From: a virus
Virus record (IMG/VR): IMGVR_UViG_3300035703_000022
Location: 1-64,000 of that record
DNA length: 64,000 nt
Reading direction: 5' to 3' (one strand)
Shown here: positions 39,949-45,602 of the stretch, one piece after another
Layout: each line of letters opens with the position of its first letter
Numbering within the stretch: position 1 is the stretch's first letter
Program-made: the position numbers and the translations under genes
The notes under the pieces: model-generated
Seen by the model: the letters and a program-made list of their open reading frames with translations, nothing else
Databases searched by the model: none
What the model was told of the DNA's origin: nothing

Positions 39949-39958
39949 GTCCCCCTCT
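39935..39958 (-). terminator. Strong rho-independent terminator
   Basis: On the minus strand AGAGGGGGA-CTTGAC-TCCCCCTCT (9 bp) followed by TTTTTTTG. It ends the riboswitch operon (39963-40393). Confidence 0.9.
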
Positions 39959-39962
39959 AATA

Positions 39963-40064
39963 TTAAGCAACTTGAGGTTGCTTTGCCATATTCAGTTGTG
40001 CATTATGAAGGAGTTGTTCCTTCTTTGCCTTTTTCTTAAGATAACGAACGAAGTAAGTGTTCAT
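39963..40064 (-). CDS. Tiny basic peptide
   Basis: 33 residues: MNTYFVRYLKKKAKKEQLLH, then NAQLNMAKQPQVA. A strong GGAGG sits 8 nt before the ATG, which overlaps the stop of the gene upstream (ATGA). Basic amphipathic helix. Function unknown. Confidence 0.6.
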   Translation of the reverse strand: MNTYFVRYLKKKAKKEQLLHNAQLNMAKQPQVA

Positions 40065-40198
40065 TTATGCCCCTCCTTTACAAACTTAATACCACGATAG
40101 GTTTCGTTGTATTGTTGGGGTTGTTGCATCATTTGCTGTTGATATGCGATACGCTTTTCAGTATCATATTCAACGCCACGATATACGACTTTAGACAT
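40061..40198 (-). CDS. DUF4278-like small protein
   Basis: 45 residues: MSKVVYRGVEYDTEKRIAYQ, QYNETYRGIKFVKEG. The YRGVxY start is the DUF4278 pattern found in cyanobacteria and cyanophages. AAGGAG sits 8 nt before the ATG. Third gene in the riboswitch operon. Function unknown. Confidence 0.7.
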   Translation of the reverse strand: MSKVVYRGVEYDTEKRIAYQQQMMQQPQQYNETYRGIKFVKEGHK

Positions 40199-40237
40199 TA
40201 GGGTTCTCCTTAGTTTTTTAAGTTAAAGAGCGTTCCT

Positions 40238-40393
40238 TCAGTCGGCTTTTGCGTCTTGGAAACAACCTTTCTTGGTTACCTGTTTAATCTCCCATACAAT
40301 ATCATTCTTCTGTTGAAGACTTAATTCTGGGTGAGTTATCACTCTACCAATAATAAACTGTGCCTGTAGACAAGTTAAGAAGAGTGCTTCCAT
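40238..40393 (-). CDS. Small protein under a riboswitch
   Basis: 51 residues: MEALFLTCLQAQFIIGRVIT, HPELSLQQKNDIVWEIKQVT, KKGCFQDAKAD. It starts 12 nt after the glutamine-II-type aptamer at 40405-40446, as the Downstream-peptide class of that riboswitch is known to precede short genes. Helical with a conserved-looking IVWEIK. It may affect host nitrogen metabolism; that is inferred only from the riboswitch. Confidence 0.7.
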   Translation of the reverse strand: MEALFLTCLQAQFIIGRVITHPELSLQQKNDIVWEIKQVTKKGCFQDAKAD

Positions 40394-40404
40394 AGATGAA
40401 CGAT

Positions 40405-40446
40405 CCGTTCCGAGTCGGCTTACTTCCGTCCCATAGGGATGAACGT
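40405..40446 (-). ncRNA. Glutamine-II (Downstream-peptide) riboswitch
   Basis: Minus-strand RNA starts ACGTTCATCCC-TAT-GGGACGG, continues AAGTAAGCCGACTCG and ends GAACGG. CGUUC (40441-40445) pairs with GAACG (40406-40410) to close the element, CCC/GGG forms the inner stem and CGGAAGUAAG is the conserved core of the glnA/Downstream-peptide aptamers of cyanobacteria and their phages, which bind L-glutamine. The predicted transcription start (about 40446) is its first base. A second CGUUC at 40398-40402 can pair with the same GAACG, giving an alternative helix next to the start codon. Confidence 0.8.
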
Positions 40447-40452
40447 AAGGTC

Positions 40453-40481
40453 ATTATAGACCTATTGACTTATATATGCAA
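40453..40481 (-). promoter_or_regulatory. Sigma70 promoter of the riboswitch operon
   Basis: On the minus strand: TTGCAT (40476-40481, 4 of 6) - 17 nt - TATAAT (40453-40458, perfect). It is 7 nt before the first base of the riboswitch. Confidence 0.75.
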
Positions 40482-40508
40482 GTACTTTTGTAAAATAAGA
40501 TACAATTT

Positions 40509-40826
40509 TTAATCTCTCTGTCTCCAATCATCTGGTTTATCACCAGAAAAGAAATCAACTATATCGTCTACACTATTAAATCCTGTTCTATGGTTCGATG
40601 GATCAGGATCTCCCAAGTCCAATGCATTCATAAAGTCATCTAAACTACCTTCTTGCATATCAGGATTAGCAGCACGGCGTCTTGCTTGCCTGAGAATAGT
40701 TGCGGCAGAACGATTAGACTTTGCTAATTTTTCTGCCCAAATCATATCACTTAGCTCTACAGATTCACCTTTCCCAATTCTTTCACAGATTGATTCGAGG
40801 CGTAAACGATATTGAGTAGAGAGCAT
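40509..40826 (-). CDS. Conserved cyanophage protein
   Basis: 105 residues: MLSTQYRLRLESICERIGKG, LSDMIWAEKLAKSNRSAATI, LRQARRRAANPD, then an acidic C-terminus with LDDFMNALDLGDPDPSN. Found in many T4-like cyanophages as far as I recall, with no known role. It follows speD and is preceded by a CTAAATA box. Confidence 0.7.
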   Translation of the reverse strand: MLSTQYRLRLESICERIGKGESVELSDMIWAEKLAKSNRSAATILRQARRRAANPDMQEGSLDDFMNALDLGDPDPSNHRTGFNSVDDIVDFFSGDKPDDWRQRD

Positions 40827-40853
40827 ATACTTCTCCAGATATAGTGTATTTAG

Positions 40854-41180
40854 TTACCGCTCAATGTAACTTAGTGTGTGATTTTGAGCATATAGTTGTT
40901 GAATGATCATATCGCACCCGATCTTTGGATTGCAATTACCACAAGTGTAAACATCTACTGCCGCTTTACCATCTTCAGGCCATGTATGAATACTTATATG
41001 ACTTTCAGATAACAAACATAAAACGGTAACTCCTTGTGGATCAAACTTTTTGAAAATAGTTTGACATACAGTTGCACCACTTGCAGTCGCCGCTTGTTCT
41101 AATAGTCCCATAAGATAATGCTCATCGTTTAACAAAACGAATGAGCATCCAAAGAGATTTAGAAGATAGTGTTTTCCCAT
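40854..41180 (-). CDS. speD: S-adenosylmethionine decarboxylase
   Basis: 108 residues. The proenzyme cleavage site is ESHISIHTWPE: cleavage before S60 gives the pyruvoyl group; H65 and C80 (YTCGNCNP) are the other catalytic residues. It decarboxylates AdoMet for spermidine synthesis, which may help DNA packing. Slightly shorter than cellular class 1B enzymes (about 120). A common cyanophage host-like gene. Confidence 0.93.
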   Translation of the reverse strand: MGKHYLLNLFGCSFVLLNDEHYLMGLLEQAATASGATVCQTIFKKFDPQGVTVLCLLSESHISIHTWPEDGKAAVDVYTCGNCNPKIGCDMIIQQLYAQNHTLSYIER

Positions 41181-41342
41181 TTATGTAGGATTATCCTCCT
41201 GGTCCTTAAGTAAACGACTTACGATTTTTTCCTTTCCGTCCATCATAGCCACTGTGTAAATAGAAGATCTCATGTATTTTTTGATTTTCTTATATTGTTT
41301 TTTAACTTCTTTAATTGCGTCGAGATTCATCTCAACATTCAT
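41181..41342 (-). CDS. Small helical protein
   Basis: 53 residues from MNVEMNLDAIKEVKKQYKKI. The frame is open to 41423 but that part fully overlaps the end of the neighbouring gene, so the internal start is preferred. Lys-rich helix, then SSIYTVAMMDGKEKIVSRLL. It ends one base before speD. Function unknown. Confidence 0.55.
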   Translation of the reverse strand: MNVEMNLDAIKEVKKQYKKIKKYMRSSIYTVAMMDGKEKIVSRLLKDQEDNPT

Positions 41343-41353
41343 ATCGCCAGAAA

Positions 41354-41611
41354 TTACTTTCTTTTCTTTTTCTCCGATGGTTGATAGTTCCACATCTTCG
41401 GATTGATAGTTCCGTCTGTCCATTTAATACCTCTCACATCTCTATATTTGTCCCAGTAATAATTAAAAATATCAATTTGTGATCCAGCTTGAACCACATC
41501 ATACTGAATAGAATCATCTACACCATAAGTTACCAAGTAAGAATTTCTCGGTAATTCACGATTTTTAGCAGCGGATGGATCACAATCTACATGAATAATG
41601 TTCACCGACAT
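41354..41611 (-). CDS. Hypothetical protein
   Basis: 85 residues from MSVNIIHVDCDPSAAKNREL; the ATG is 1 nt past the upstream stop. Contains NSYLVTYGVDDSIQYDVVQA and a basic end (PSEKKKRK). No family recognised. Confidence 0.65.
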   Translation of the reverse strand: MSVNIIHVDCDPSAAKNRELPRNSYLVTYGVDDSIQYDVVQAGSQIDIFNYYWDKYRDVRGIKWTDGTINPKMWNYQPSEKKKRK

Positions 41612-41612
41612 A

Positions 41613-42161
41613 TCAAGAACGATTCCCCCATTGGATATCAGGATAAGCCTCGGAAACAAGTTCTTTGGTGATATTATATTTAGTCTGCAACCTTTTATCC
41701 TTTACAAGACACAATACTTCGGCCTCACCAGGATGAAAAGACTCCAACATATTAATAAACATCGTTTCTTTACGAAGTTTATTCATTGCATCATTACCAC
41801 CCTTCACAAAGTTATAAAACTTAGACCATTCTTTACGAATACTTGAAGATGGATTTTTTTCAGCATCTTCTTTAACTTGGATTGGAACGTCTCCCTCAGG
41901 AAGAACGGACTGAATACTCGGATCAAAGTTCCAAATCAAAAGAGATTTCAGAAAATTCTCATTATATTGTTGGAGAATGTTAATCTTTTTGTCTTTAGTC
42001 CGTTCTGCAACAACAGCAGCAAAGATTTCATGGACATAAGAATTTGATGTCAATTCAATTTTTTCTGTAGTTTTTGTTACTGGTTTTCTACTAGGAGTAG
42101 TCTTTTTTGCGGCGGTAGAAGGTTTTCTACTACTGGTCGTCGTCTTCTTCGTAGTCGTCAT
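41613..42161 (-). CDS. DUF6433-like protein with basic N-terminus
   Basis: 182 residues from MTTTKKTTTSSRKPSTAAKK, a Lys/Thr/Ser-rich tail of about 38 residues like nucleic-acid-binding tails. The rest is helical: YVHEIFAAVVAERTKDKKIN, QQYNENFLKSLLIWNFDPSI, KEWSKFYNFVKGGNDAMNKL, PGEAEVLCLVKDKRLQTKYN. It matches a protein family common in T4-like marine phages (DUF6433-like, as I recall). Function unknown; replication or packaging proteins have been suggested by context in other phages. Confidence 0.65.
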   Translation of the reverse strand: MTTTKKTTTSSRKPSTAAKKTTPSRKPVTKTTEKIELTSNSYVHEIFAAVVAERTKDKKINILQQYNENFLKSLLIWNFDPSIQSVLPEGDVPIQVKEDAEKNPSSSIRKEWSKFYNFVKGGNDAMNKLRKETMFINMLESFHPGEAEVLCLVKDKRLQTKYNITKELVSEAYPDIQWGNRS

Positions 42162-42357
42162 AGCTATTTTCAAATCTTACTGCAATTACTTCATCTGGAA
42201 TTAGATTTCCATGATCGTCAAACATTTCTGGATGAGCGAATACTTGTTGCGGAGTGGAGAAAACCACATGTTCTTTCCATAACCAACCAACTACACCACC
42301 AACTATCAAGAACATAAATGATATTAAACAAAAGATGGCAACTAAAGGTGTTGTCAT
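42130..42357 (-). CDS. Small membrane protein, acidic tail
   Basis: 75 residues with one membrane segment at 5-27 (LVAIFCLISFMFLIVGGVVG) and a polar tail ending in YDDYEEDDDQ. Probably in the inner membrane with the tail in the cytoplasm. It overlaps the next gene. Confidence 0.7.
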   Translation of the reverse strand: MTTPLVAIFCLISFMFLIVGGVVGWLWKEHVVFSTPQQVFAHPEMFDDHGNLIPDEVIAVRFENSYDDYEEDDDQ

Positions 42358-42375
42358 GGTCTTGCCTCCGAGAGA

Positions 42376-42552
42376 TTACTTTTTCTTTATATCTAATGAA
42401 AAGTTTAGATAAATGCGAATCTCTCTTTTGAAGAGAGAAACCATCTTACCAAAACTAAATTGAAATGTTTTTGGTGCTTCAGGTTTTTCCCTCCTTTTTC
42501 TTAACAATAACTCCACACCTTTATTTATGTGAAGCTCTTTGACTTCACTCAT
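42376..42552 (-). CDS. Small basic protein
   Basis: 58 residues: MSEVKELHINKGVELLLRKR, REKPEAPKTFQFSFGKMVSL, then FKREIRIYLNFSLDIKKK. It lies between glutaredoxin and the membrane protein with 3-nt spacing on one side. Function unknown. Confidence 0.6.
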   Translation of the reverse strand: MSEVKELHINKGVELLLRKRREKPEAPKTFQFSFGKMVSLFKREIRIYLNFSLDIKKK

Positions 42553-42555
42553 AAT

Positions 42556-42792
42556 TTAAATCAACGAACGCAATTTGAGATACTCAATAGTATCTTTACA
42601 ACCACCAATGTGTTTGTCATCCATTACAACTTGTGGAAATGTTGACCCATTACCAAATTCAGAATAAAATTCTTTTTTAGTGAAATGTTCGTCAAGATTA
42701 TATACAACAAAGTCCTTTCCACAAAGTTCAAGAACTTTTTTTACTTTATAACAATAAGGGCAATCTTGTTTTGAATAAACAGTAAACTTCAT
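42556..42792 (-). CDS. Glutaredoxin
   Basis: 78 residues. Active site CPYC at 11-14, the cis-Pro motif as STFPQVVMD and the GSH-binding GGCKDT near the end: a full small glutaredoxin. It probably supplies electrons to ribonucleotide reductase, as T4 NrdC does. Driven by a strong promoter at 42837-42865. Confidence 0.95.
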   Translation of the reverse strand: MKFTVYSKQDCPYCYKVKKVLELCGKDFVVYNLDEHFTKKEFYSEFGNGSTFPQVVMDDKHIGGCKDTIEYLKLRSLI

Positions 42793-42836
42793 TTCATTTG
42801 TGATATTTTGTAATATTTAGAATTGGTAATTTATAG

Positions 42837-42865
42837 ATAATACACTAAAATTGTGCCTGTGTCAA
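42837..42865 (-). promoter_or_regulatory. Strong sigma70-like promoter of glutaredoxin
   Basis: On the minus strand: TTGACA (42860-42865) - 17 nt - TATTAT (42837-42842). The start would be about 40 nt before the glutaredoxin ATG. Confidence 0.75.
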
Positions 42866-42870
42866 TAGAA

Positions 42871-43080
42871 TCACTCGCTCATTGGATGGCCAGTACGCCA
42901 AATTTTTGTATCAGGGGGATCACACTTTGCGTCCCAAGATCGTACAAGCAACTCAGTGAACAGCTCCATCTTTTCTGGATGTACAGAAGCAGGATTTTGA
43001 TTGATAGCCTGTTTCAGGGCAACAAGTTCTTTCCATTCTTCATCTGTAAGAGGATTAACACTGGATTGCGAATAGGTCAT
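42871..43080 (-). CDS. Small conserved protein
   Basis: 69 residues: LTDEEWKELVALKQAINQNP, VHPEKMELFTELLVRSWDAK, then PPDTKIWRTGHPMSE. Helical. GGGAGA lies 8 nt before the ATG. Between it and 43180 there are 99 nt without a recognisable gene or hairpin. Function unknown. Confidence 0.65.
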   Translation of the reverse strand: MTYSQSSVNPLTDEEWKELVALKQAINQNPASVHPEKMELFTELLVRSWDAKCDPPDTKIWRTGHPMSE

Positions 43081-43179
43081 TAGTTCTCCCGTTGATTGTG
43101 TTTAAATTCTAACACAAAATATACTACTATCTAGGGGACTTAATAATTTCTTCGGGATTGCGTTACGTATCCTTAACAA

Positions 43180-43542
43180 TTATTTTTTGTCTAAGAATTT
43201 ATCAAGTGCGTCAAGATCGTCTTGCAGCTCTTTTTCTTGATTTTTATCGTGATAATAAGACCAGAGAGCATTATGAACATCCATAAGTCCATCAATCCAG
43301 AAACCAGTAGGATAAATGCCTAATTTATCCATCAACCCACGATGACTGGTTCCTTCTTTTTCTGCATTGCACATAATAATGCAGATTGCTTGAACCATAT
43401 CAAGTTTATCTTCTTCGGAAAGCATAAAATACTTTCCTACTGCTCGTTGCTTTGATTCTTCATTTTTTTTCTGCATTTCTTTGCAAGCATCAGAATCCCA
43501 CCATTCTTGAAGTGCTTTACCAAATTCGTTAGGTTTAGTCAT
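43180..43542 (-). CDS. Hypothetical helical protein
   Basis: 120 residues: FGKALQEWWDSDACKEMQKK, LSEEDKLDMVQAICIIMCNA, GFWIDGLMDVHNALWSYYHD. Ends in an acidic coil. It overlaps the HNH gene by 8 nt. No family recognised. Confidence 0.65.
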   Translation of the reverse strand: MTKPNEFGKALQEWWDSDACKEMQKKNEESKQRAVGKYFMLSEEDKLDMVQAICIIMCNAEKEGTSHRGLMDKLGIYPTGFWIDGLMDVHNALWSYYHDKNQEKELQDDLDALDKFLDKK

Positions 43543-44032
43543 AGTGATATTGTTTCCACTCCTCTACATTAGTTTTTTCAAGATCAAAAATCATTTTATT
43601 TACAGGAGCTTTTGGTTTTCTTGCAAGTTTCATTCCAGTATGTTCCAAAAGCATACTACCTTTTTTAGTATTGCATGAACTACACGCAACGACTAAGTTT
43701 TCCCAAGTATCTTCTCCACCCCTTGAACGAGGAAGAACATGATCTATGGTTAGCTTAGACCTAGCACCGCAATACTGGCAAGTATGATTGTCCCTCTTGT
43801 AAATCATTGAACGAGAAGGATTAATATTCATAATTTTTGACAATGGTAACTTTACATAATCTAGTAGGCGAATAACTCTACTTGAAAGAACTTGAGCTTT
43901 CTCTTTTAGAAGAAGAACAATTGCTCTCTTCCAATTTGTAAAATTAATTGGTTCGTAACTAGAATTTAAGACCAATATTGTTTTGTATGGTTCTATTGGT
44001 AACTCATGCATGACTTTTTTATGAGCTATCAC
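43535..44032 (-). CDS. HNH endonuclease, cellular type
   Basis: 165 residues. The C-terminal half is a canonical HNH: TCQYCGARSKLTIDHVLPRS, GGEDTWENLVVACSSCNTKK. The N-terminus TILVLNSSYEPINFTNWKRA, IVLLLKEKAQVL is the segment seen in the cyanobacterial and bacterial HNH family. Unlike the homing enzyme at 11404 it resembles host genes, so it may be host-derived. A start at MHELPIE (seven codons in) is also possible. Confidence 0.88.
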   Translation of the reverse strand: MIAHKKVMHELPIEPYKTILVLNSSYEPINFTNWKRAIVLLLKEKAQVLSSRVIRLLDYVKLPLSKIMNINPSRSMIYKRDNHTCQYCGARSKLTIDHVLPRSRGGEDTWENLVVACSSCNTKKGSMLLEHTGMKLARKPKAPVNKMIFDLEKTNVEEWKQYHYD

Positions 44033-44039
44033 TATCTAG

Positions 44040-44273
44040 TCAAGATCCAAAAGGACCCCAACGACCTCTTTTGTTATCTTCATCACCATTCATTCTGGAT
44101 TCAAGTTTATCAATAAGTTGATCTGCTGCAATCAAATTATCAATTTCCATAATCATATCTGCAATGTGTTTTCCAACAAAAGGTTTTTCTTGTCGTGCTG
44201 CATAAGAAAGTGCATTACGCAAAGATTGTTCCGCGTCTCTTAGACTAGTTTCTACTGATTCTGATAGTGCCAT
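44040..44273 (-). CDS. Small conserved protein
   Basis: 77 residues: ETSLRDAEQSLRNALSYAAR, GKHIADMIMEIDNLIAADQL, then a Gly-rich end (KRGRWGPFGS). Helical. Function unknown. Confidence 0.7.
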   Translation of the reverse strand: MALSESVETSLRDAEQSLRNALSYAARQEKPFVGKHIADMIMEIDNLIAADQLIDKLESRMNGDEDNKRGRWGPFGS

Positions 44274-44275
44274 GA

Positions 44276-44437
44276 TTAAAAATTAACAGTTGATCGTTTT
44301 TGTTGAAATTCTTCTACAATTTCTAAAATTTTTTTGGATGTTTTCTTTGCAGATTCTTCATCCCAACTTTCACTAGAAACATTCAAAAGATAAATTTCAT
44401 TTGAAATTGAATCAATAAGTTTATCGTAGTTTGTCAT
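44276..44437 (-). CDS. Small helical protein
   Basis: 53 residues: MTNYDKLIDSISNEIYLLNV, SWDEESAKKTSKKILEIVEE, FQQKRSTVNF. It fills the gap between two genes with 2-nt spacing downstream and overlaps 44421-44681 by 17 nt. Function unknown. Confidence 0.6.
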   Translation of the reverse strand: MTNYDKLIDSISNEIYLLNVSSESWDEESAKKTSKKILEIVEEFQQKRSTVNF

Positions 44438-44681
44438 TTTCAGATTTAAGTAAATTGTGATATTTCAAAACCTCAGGATTTTCCAAGTCTTTACATCTTG
44501 GATAAAAAATACCATCTCGATAACAAGAATTTTCAGGACTCTGAGGATCATATTTTACTACACGACTAGGATACTCTCTTGCATTACAAAGATCTCCTTG
44601 TCTTCGAACAAAGTTATCAAGGCATACTGCTCCAATAAATGGAGCAAGACCTTTTAACATGTATAAAGTATACATCAACAC
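44421..44681 (-). CDS. Small membrane-associated protein
   Basis: 86 residues if a GTG at 44681 is used; an ATG at 44675 overlaps the previous stop and is just as good. The N-terminus is hydrophobic (YMLKGLAPFIGAVCLDNFV) with four Cys in the protein and an acidic C-terminus. Function unknown. Confidence 0.6.
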   Translation of the reverse strand: MLMYTLYMLKGLAPFIGAVCLDNFVRRQGDLCNAREYPSRVVKYDPQSPENSCYRDGIFYPRCKDLENPEVLKYHNLLKSENDKLR

Positions 44682-45454
44682 TCATCCATTCCAAGAGGTT
44701 GAGTTACTTTTTTAATAAGATAAGAACCATCTCCCTGATCTACCCACTCAACGAAATCACCTTCTTTCAGATCTGTTGCTTCTAACAAATCATCGGGAAA
44801 TGTTACACAGTAAATATCTTCATCAGTATCTTCATCTCTTATTTCTTCAACAGGAAGAACCCACTTCTTTACTTTATCTTTAAGGGGAACAGTGCGATTA
44901 GGATCATTGCGAGTGTAGTCATAGTAATATTTGGAATGATTCAAATCAAGTTCAGTACGTTTGTTGTAATACTCTGCCTCACGCAGATTATACTCACGAC
45001 ACTTATTTTTTTCTTCATCAGATGCTGCCTTATCGCACATGGCATTCAGTTCTTCATCACTATATTTGAGTGCCTCCATATCACTATGACCCCAAGGTGG
45101 CATCACACTACTCACAGTTGAACCTTTATATTCTTCTGGATAGTAGTTTTCTTCCCAGAAAGAAGTCCAAGAATTTTTACATTCTGGTGATTGATCTTCC
45201 TTATCACACACAAGATTTTCTTTTTTCTCAACATATTCATCATATGTTGGAATATGCCCTTTGCCATTGCCATTCAAAAGTGCAAGAAGTTCATAGCAAC
45301 GGGAAGCGTTGTTTTTATAACAATAGTAATTGTCCTCAACTACTTTGCGAACACAGTCATAAATTTCTTGTGGAGATGCTTCAGCAGAATTTAGAGCATC
45401 TTCTACCCAATTCTCAAGGTTTTCAAGAGAATACTTTTTGTAGTCAAAGTCCAT
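44675..45454 (-). CDS. Conserved protein with AbrB-like C-terminus
   Basis: 259 residues. The N-terminal 200 residues are acidic, Tyr-rich and Cys-containing (IYDCVRKVVEDNYYCYKNNA, SRCYELLALLNG). The last about 60 residues, IYCVTFPDDLLEATDLKEGD and FVEWVDQGDGSYLIKKV, match a swapped-hairpin AbrB/MazE-type DNA-binding domain (strand, P-x-x-L...GD-x-V/I-x-W). It is driven by an internal promoter at 45481-45509 and may be a transcription regulator; this is inferred from the C-terminus. Confidence 0.65.
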   Translation of the reverse strand: MDFDYKKYSLENLENWVEDALNSAEASPQEIYDCVRKVVEDNYYCYKNNASRCYELLALLNGNGKGHIPTYDEYVEKKENLVCDKEDQSPECKNSWTSFWEENYYPEEYKGSTVSSVMPPWGHSDMEALKYSDEELNAMCDKAASDEEKNKCREYNLREAEYYNKRTELDLNHSKYYYDYTRNDPNRTVPLKDKVKKWVLPVEEIRDEDTDEDIYCVTFPDDLLEATDLKEGDFVEWVDQGDGSYLIKKVTQPLGMDEC

Positions 45455-45602
45455 TAATGTGATCCTTGATTGCTTGTTCTATAATAACTTGGATTTCCTT
45501 GCTTGTCAACCCATTTAACCACTTCCAATTTGGGTCTTGTGGATCCCAGTCCATCGTGAACGACCCATCTTCATTTTCTGTTATTTTAAGTGAATCTTCC
45601 AT
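45444..45602 (-). CDS. Small acidic protein carrying an internal promoter
   Basis: 52 residues: MEDSLKITENEDGSFTMDWD, PQDPNWKWLNGLTSKEIQVI, IEQAIKDHINGL. It directly follows the carbamoyltransferase and overlaps the next gene by 11 nt. Its codons 31-40 include the promoter at 45481-45509. Function unknown. Confidence 0.6.
   Translation of the reverse strand: MEDSLKITENEDGSFTMDWDPQDPNWKWLNGLTSKEIQVIIEQAIKDHINGL
45481..45509 (-). promoter_or_regulatory. Sigma70-like promoter inside a small gene
   Basis: On the minus strand: TTGACA (45504-45509, perfect) - 17 nt - TATTAT (45481-45486). About 20-30 nt before 44675-45454. Confidence 0.6.

Noticed and set aside
40230-40246. Second riboswitch-like sequence (GCCGACTGAAGGAACGC on the minus strand)
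   Set aside because: It resembles the 3' end of the aptamer, but no CGGAAGTA core or 5' partner of its own is present; mentioned only as a possible pairing partner.
40344-40454. A 36-codon frame (MTLRSSLWDG...) with a possible +1 shift into the 51-residue gene
   Set aside because: Its ATG is inside the -10 box TATAAT, so it would not be in the transcript, and the open upstream frame is the riboswitch itself.
41342-41423. Longer start for the gene at 41181
   Set aside because: It would overlap 70 nt of the neighbour's end in another frame; an internal ATG avoids this.
43081-43179. Possible promoter (TAGAAT) in the gap
   Set aside because: No acceptable -35 at 16-18 nt; kept as unassigned.
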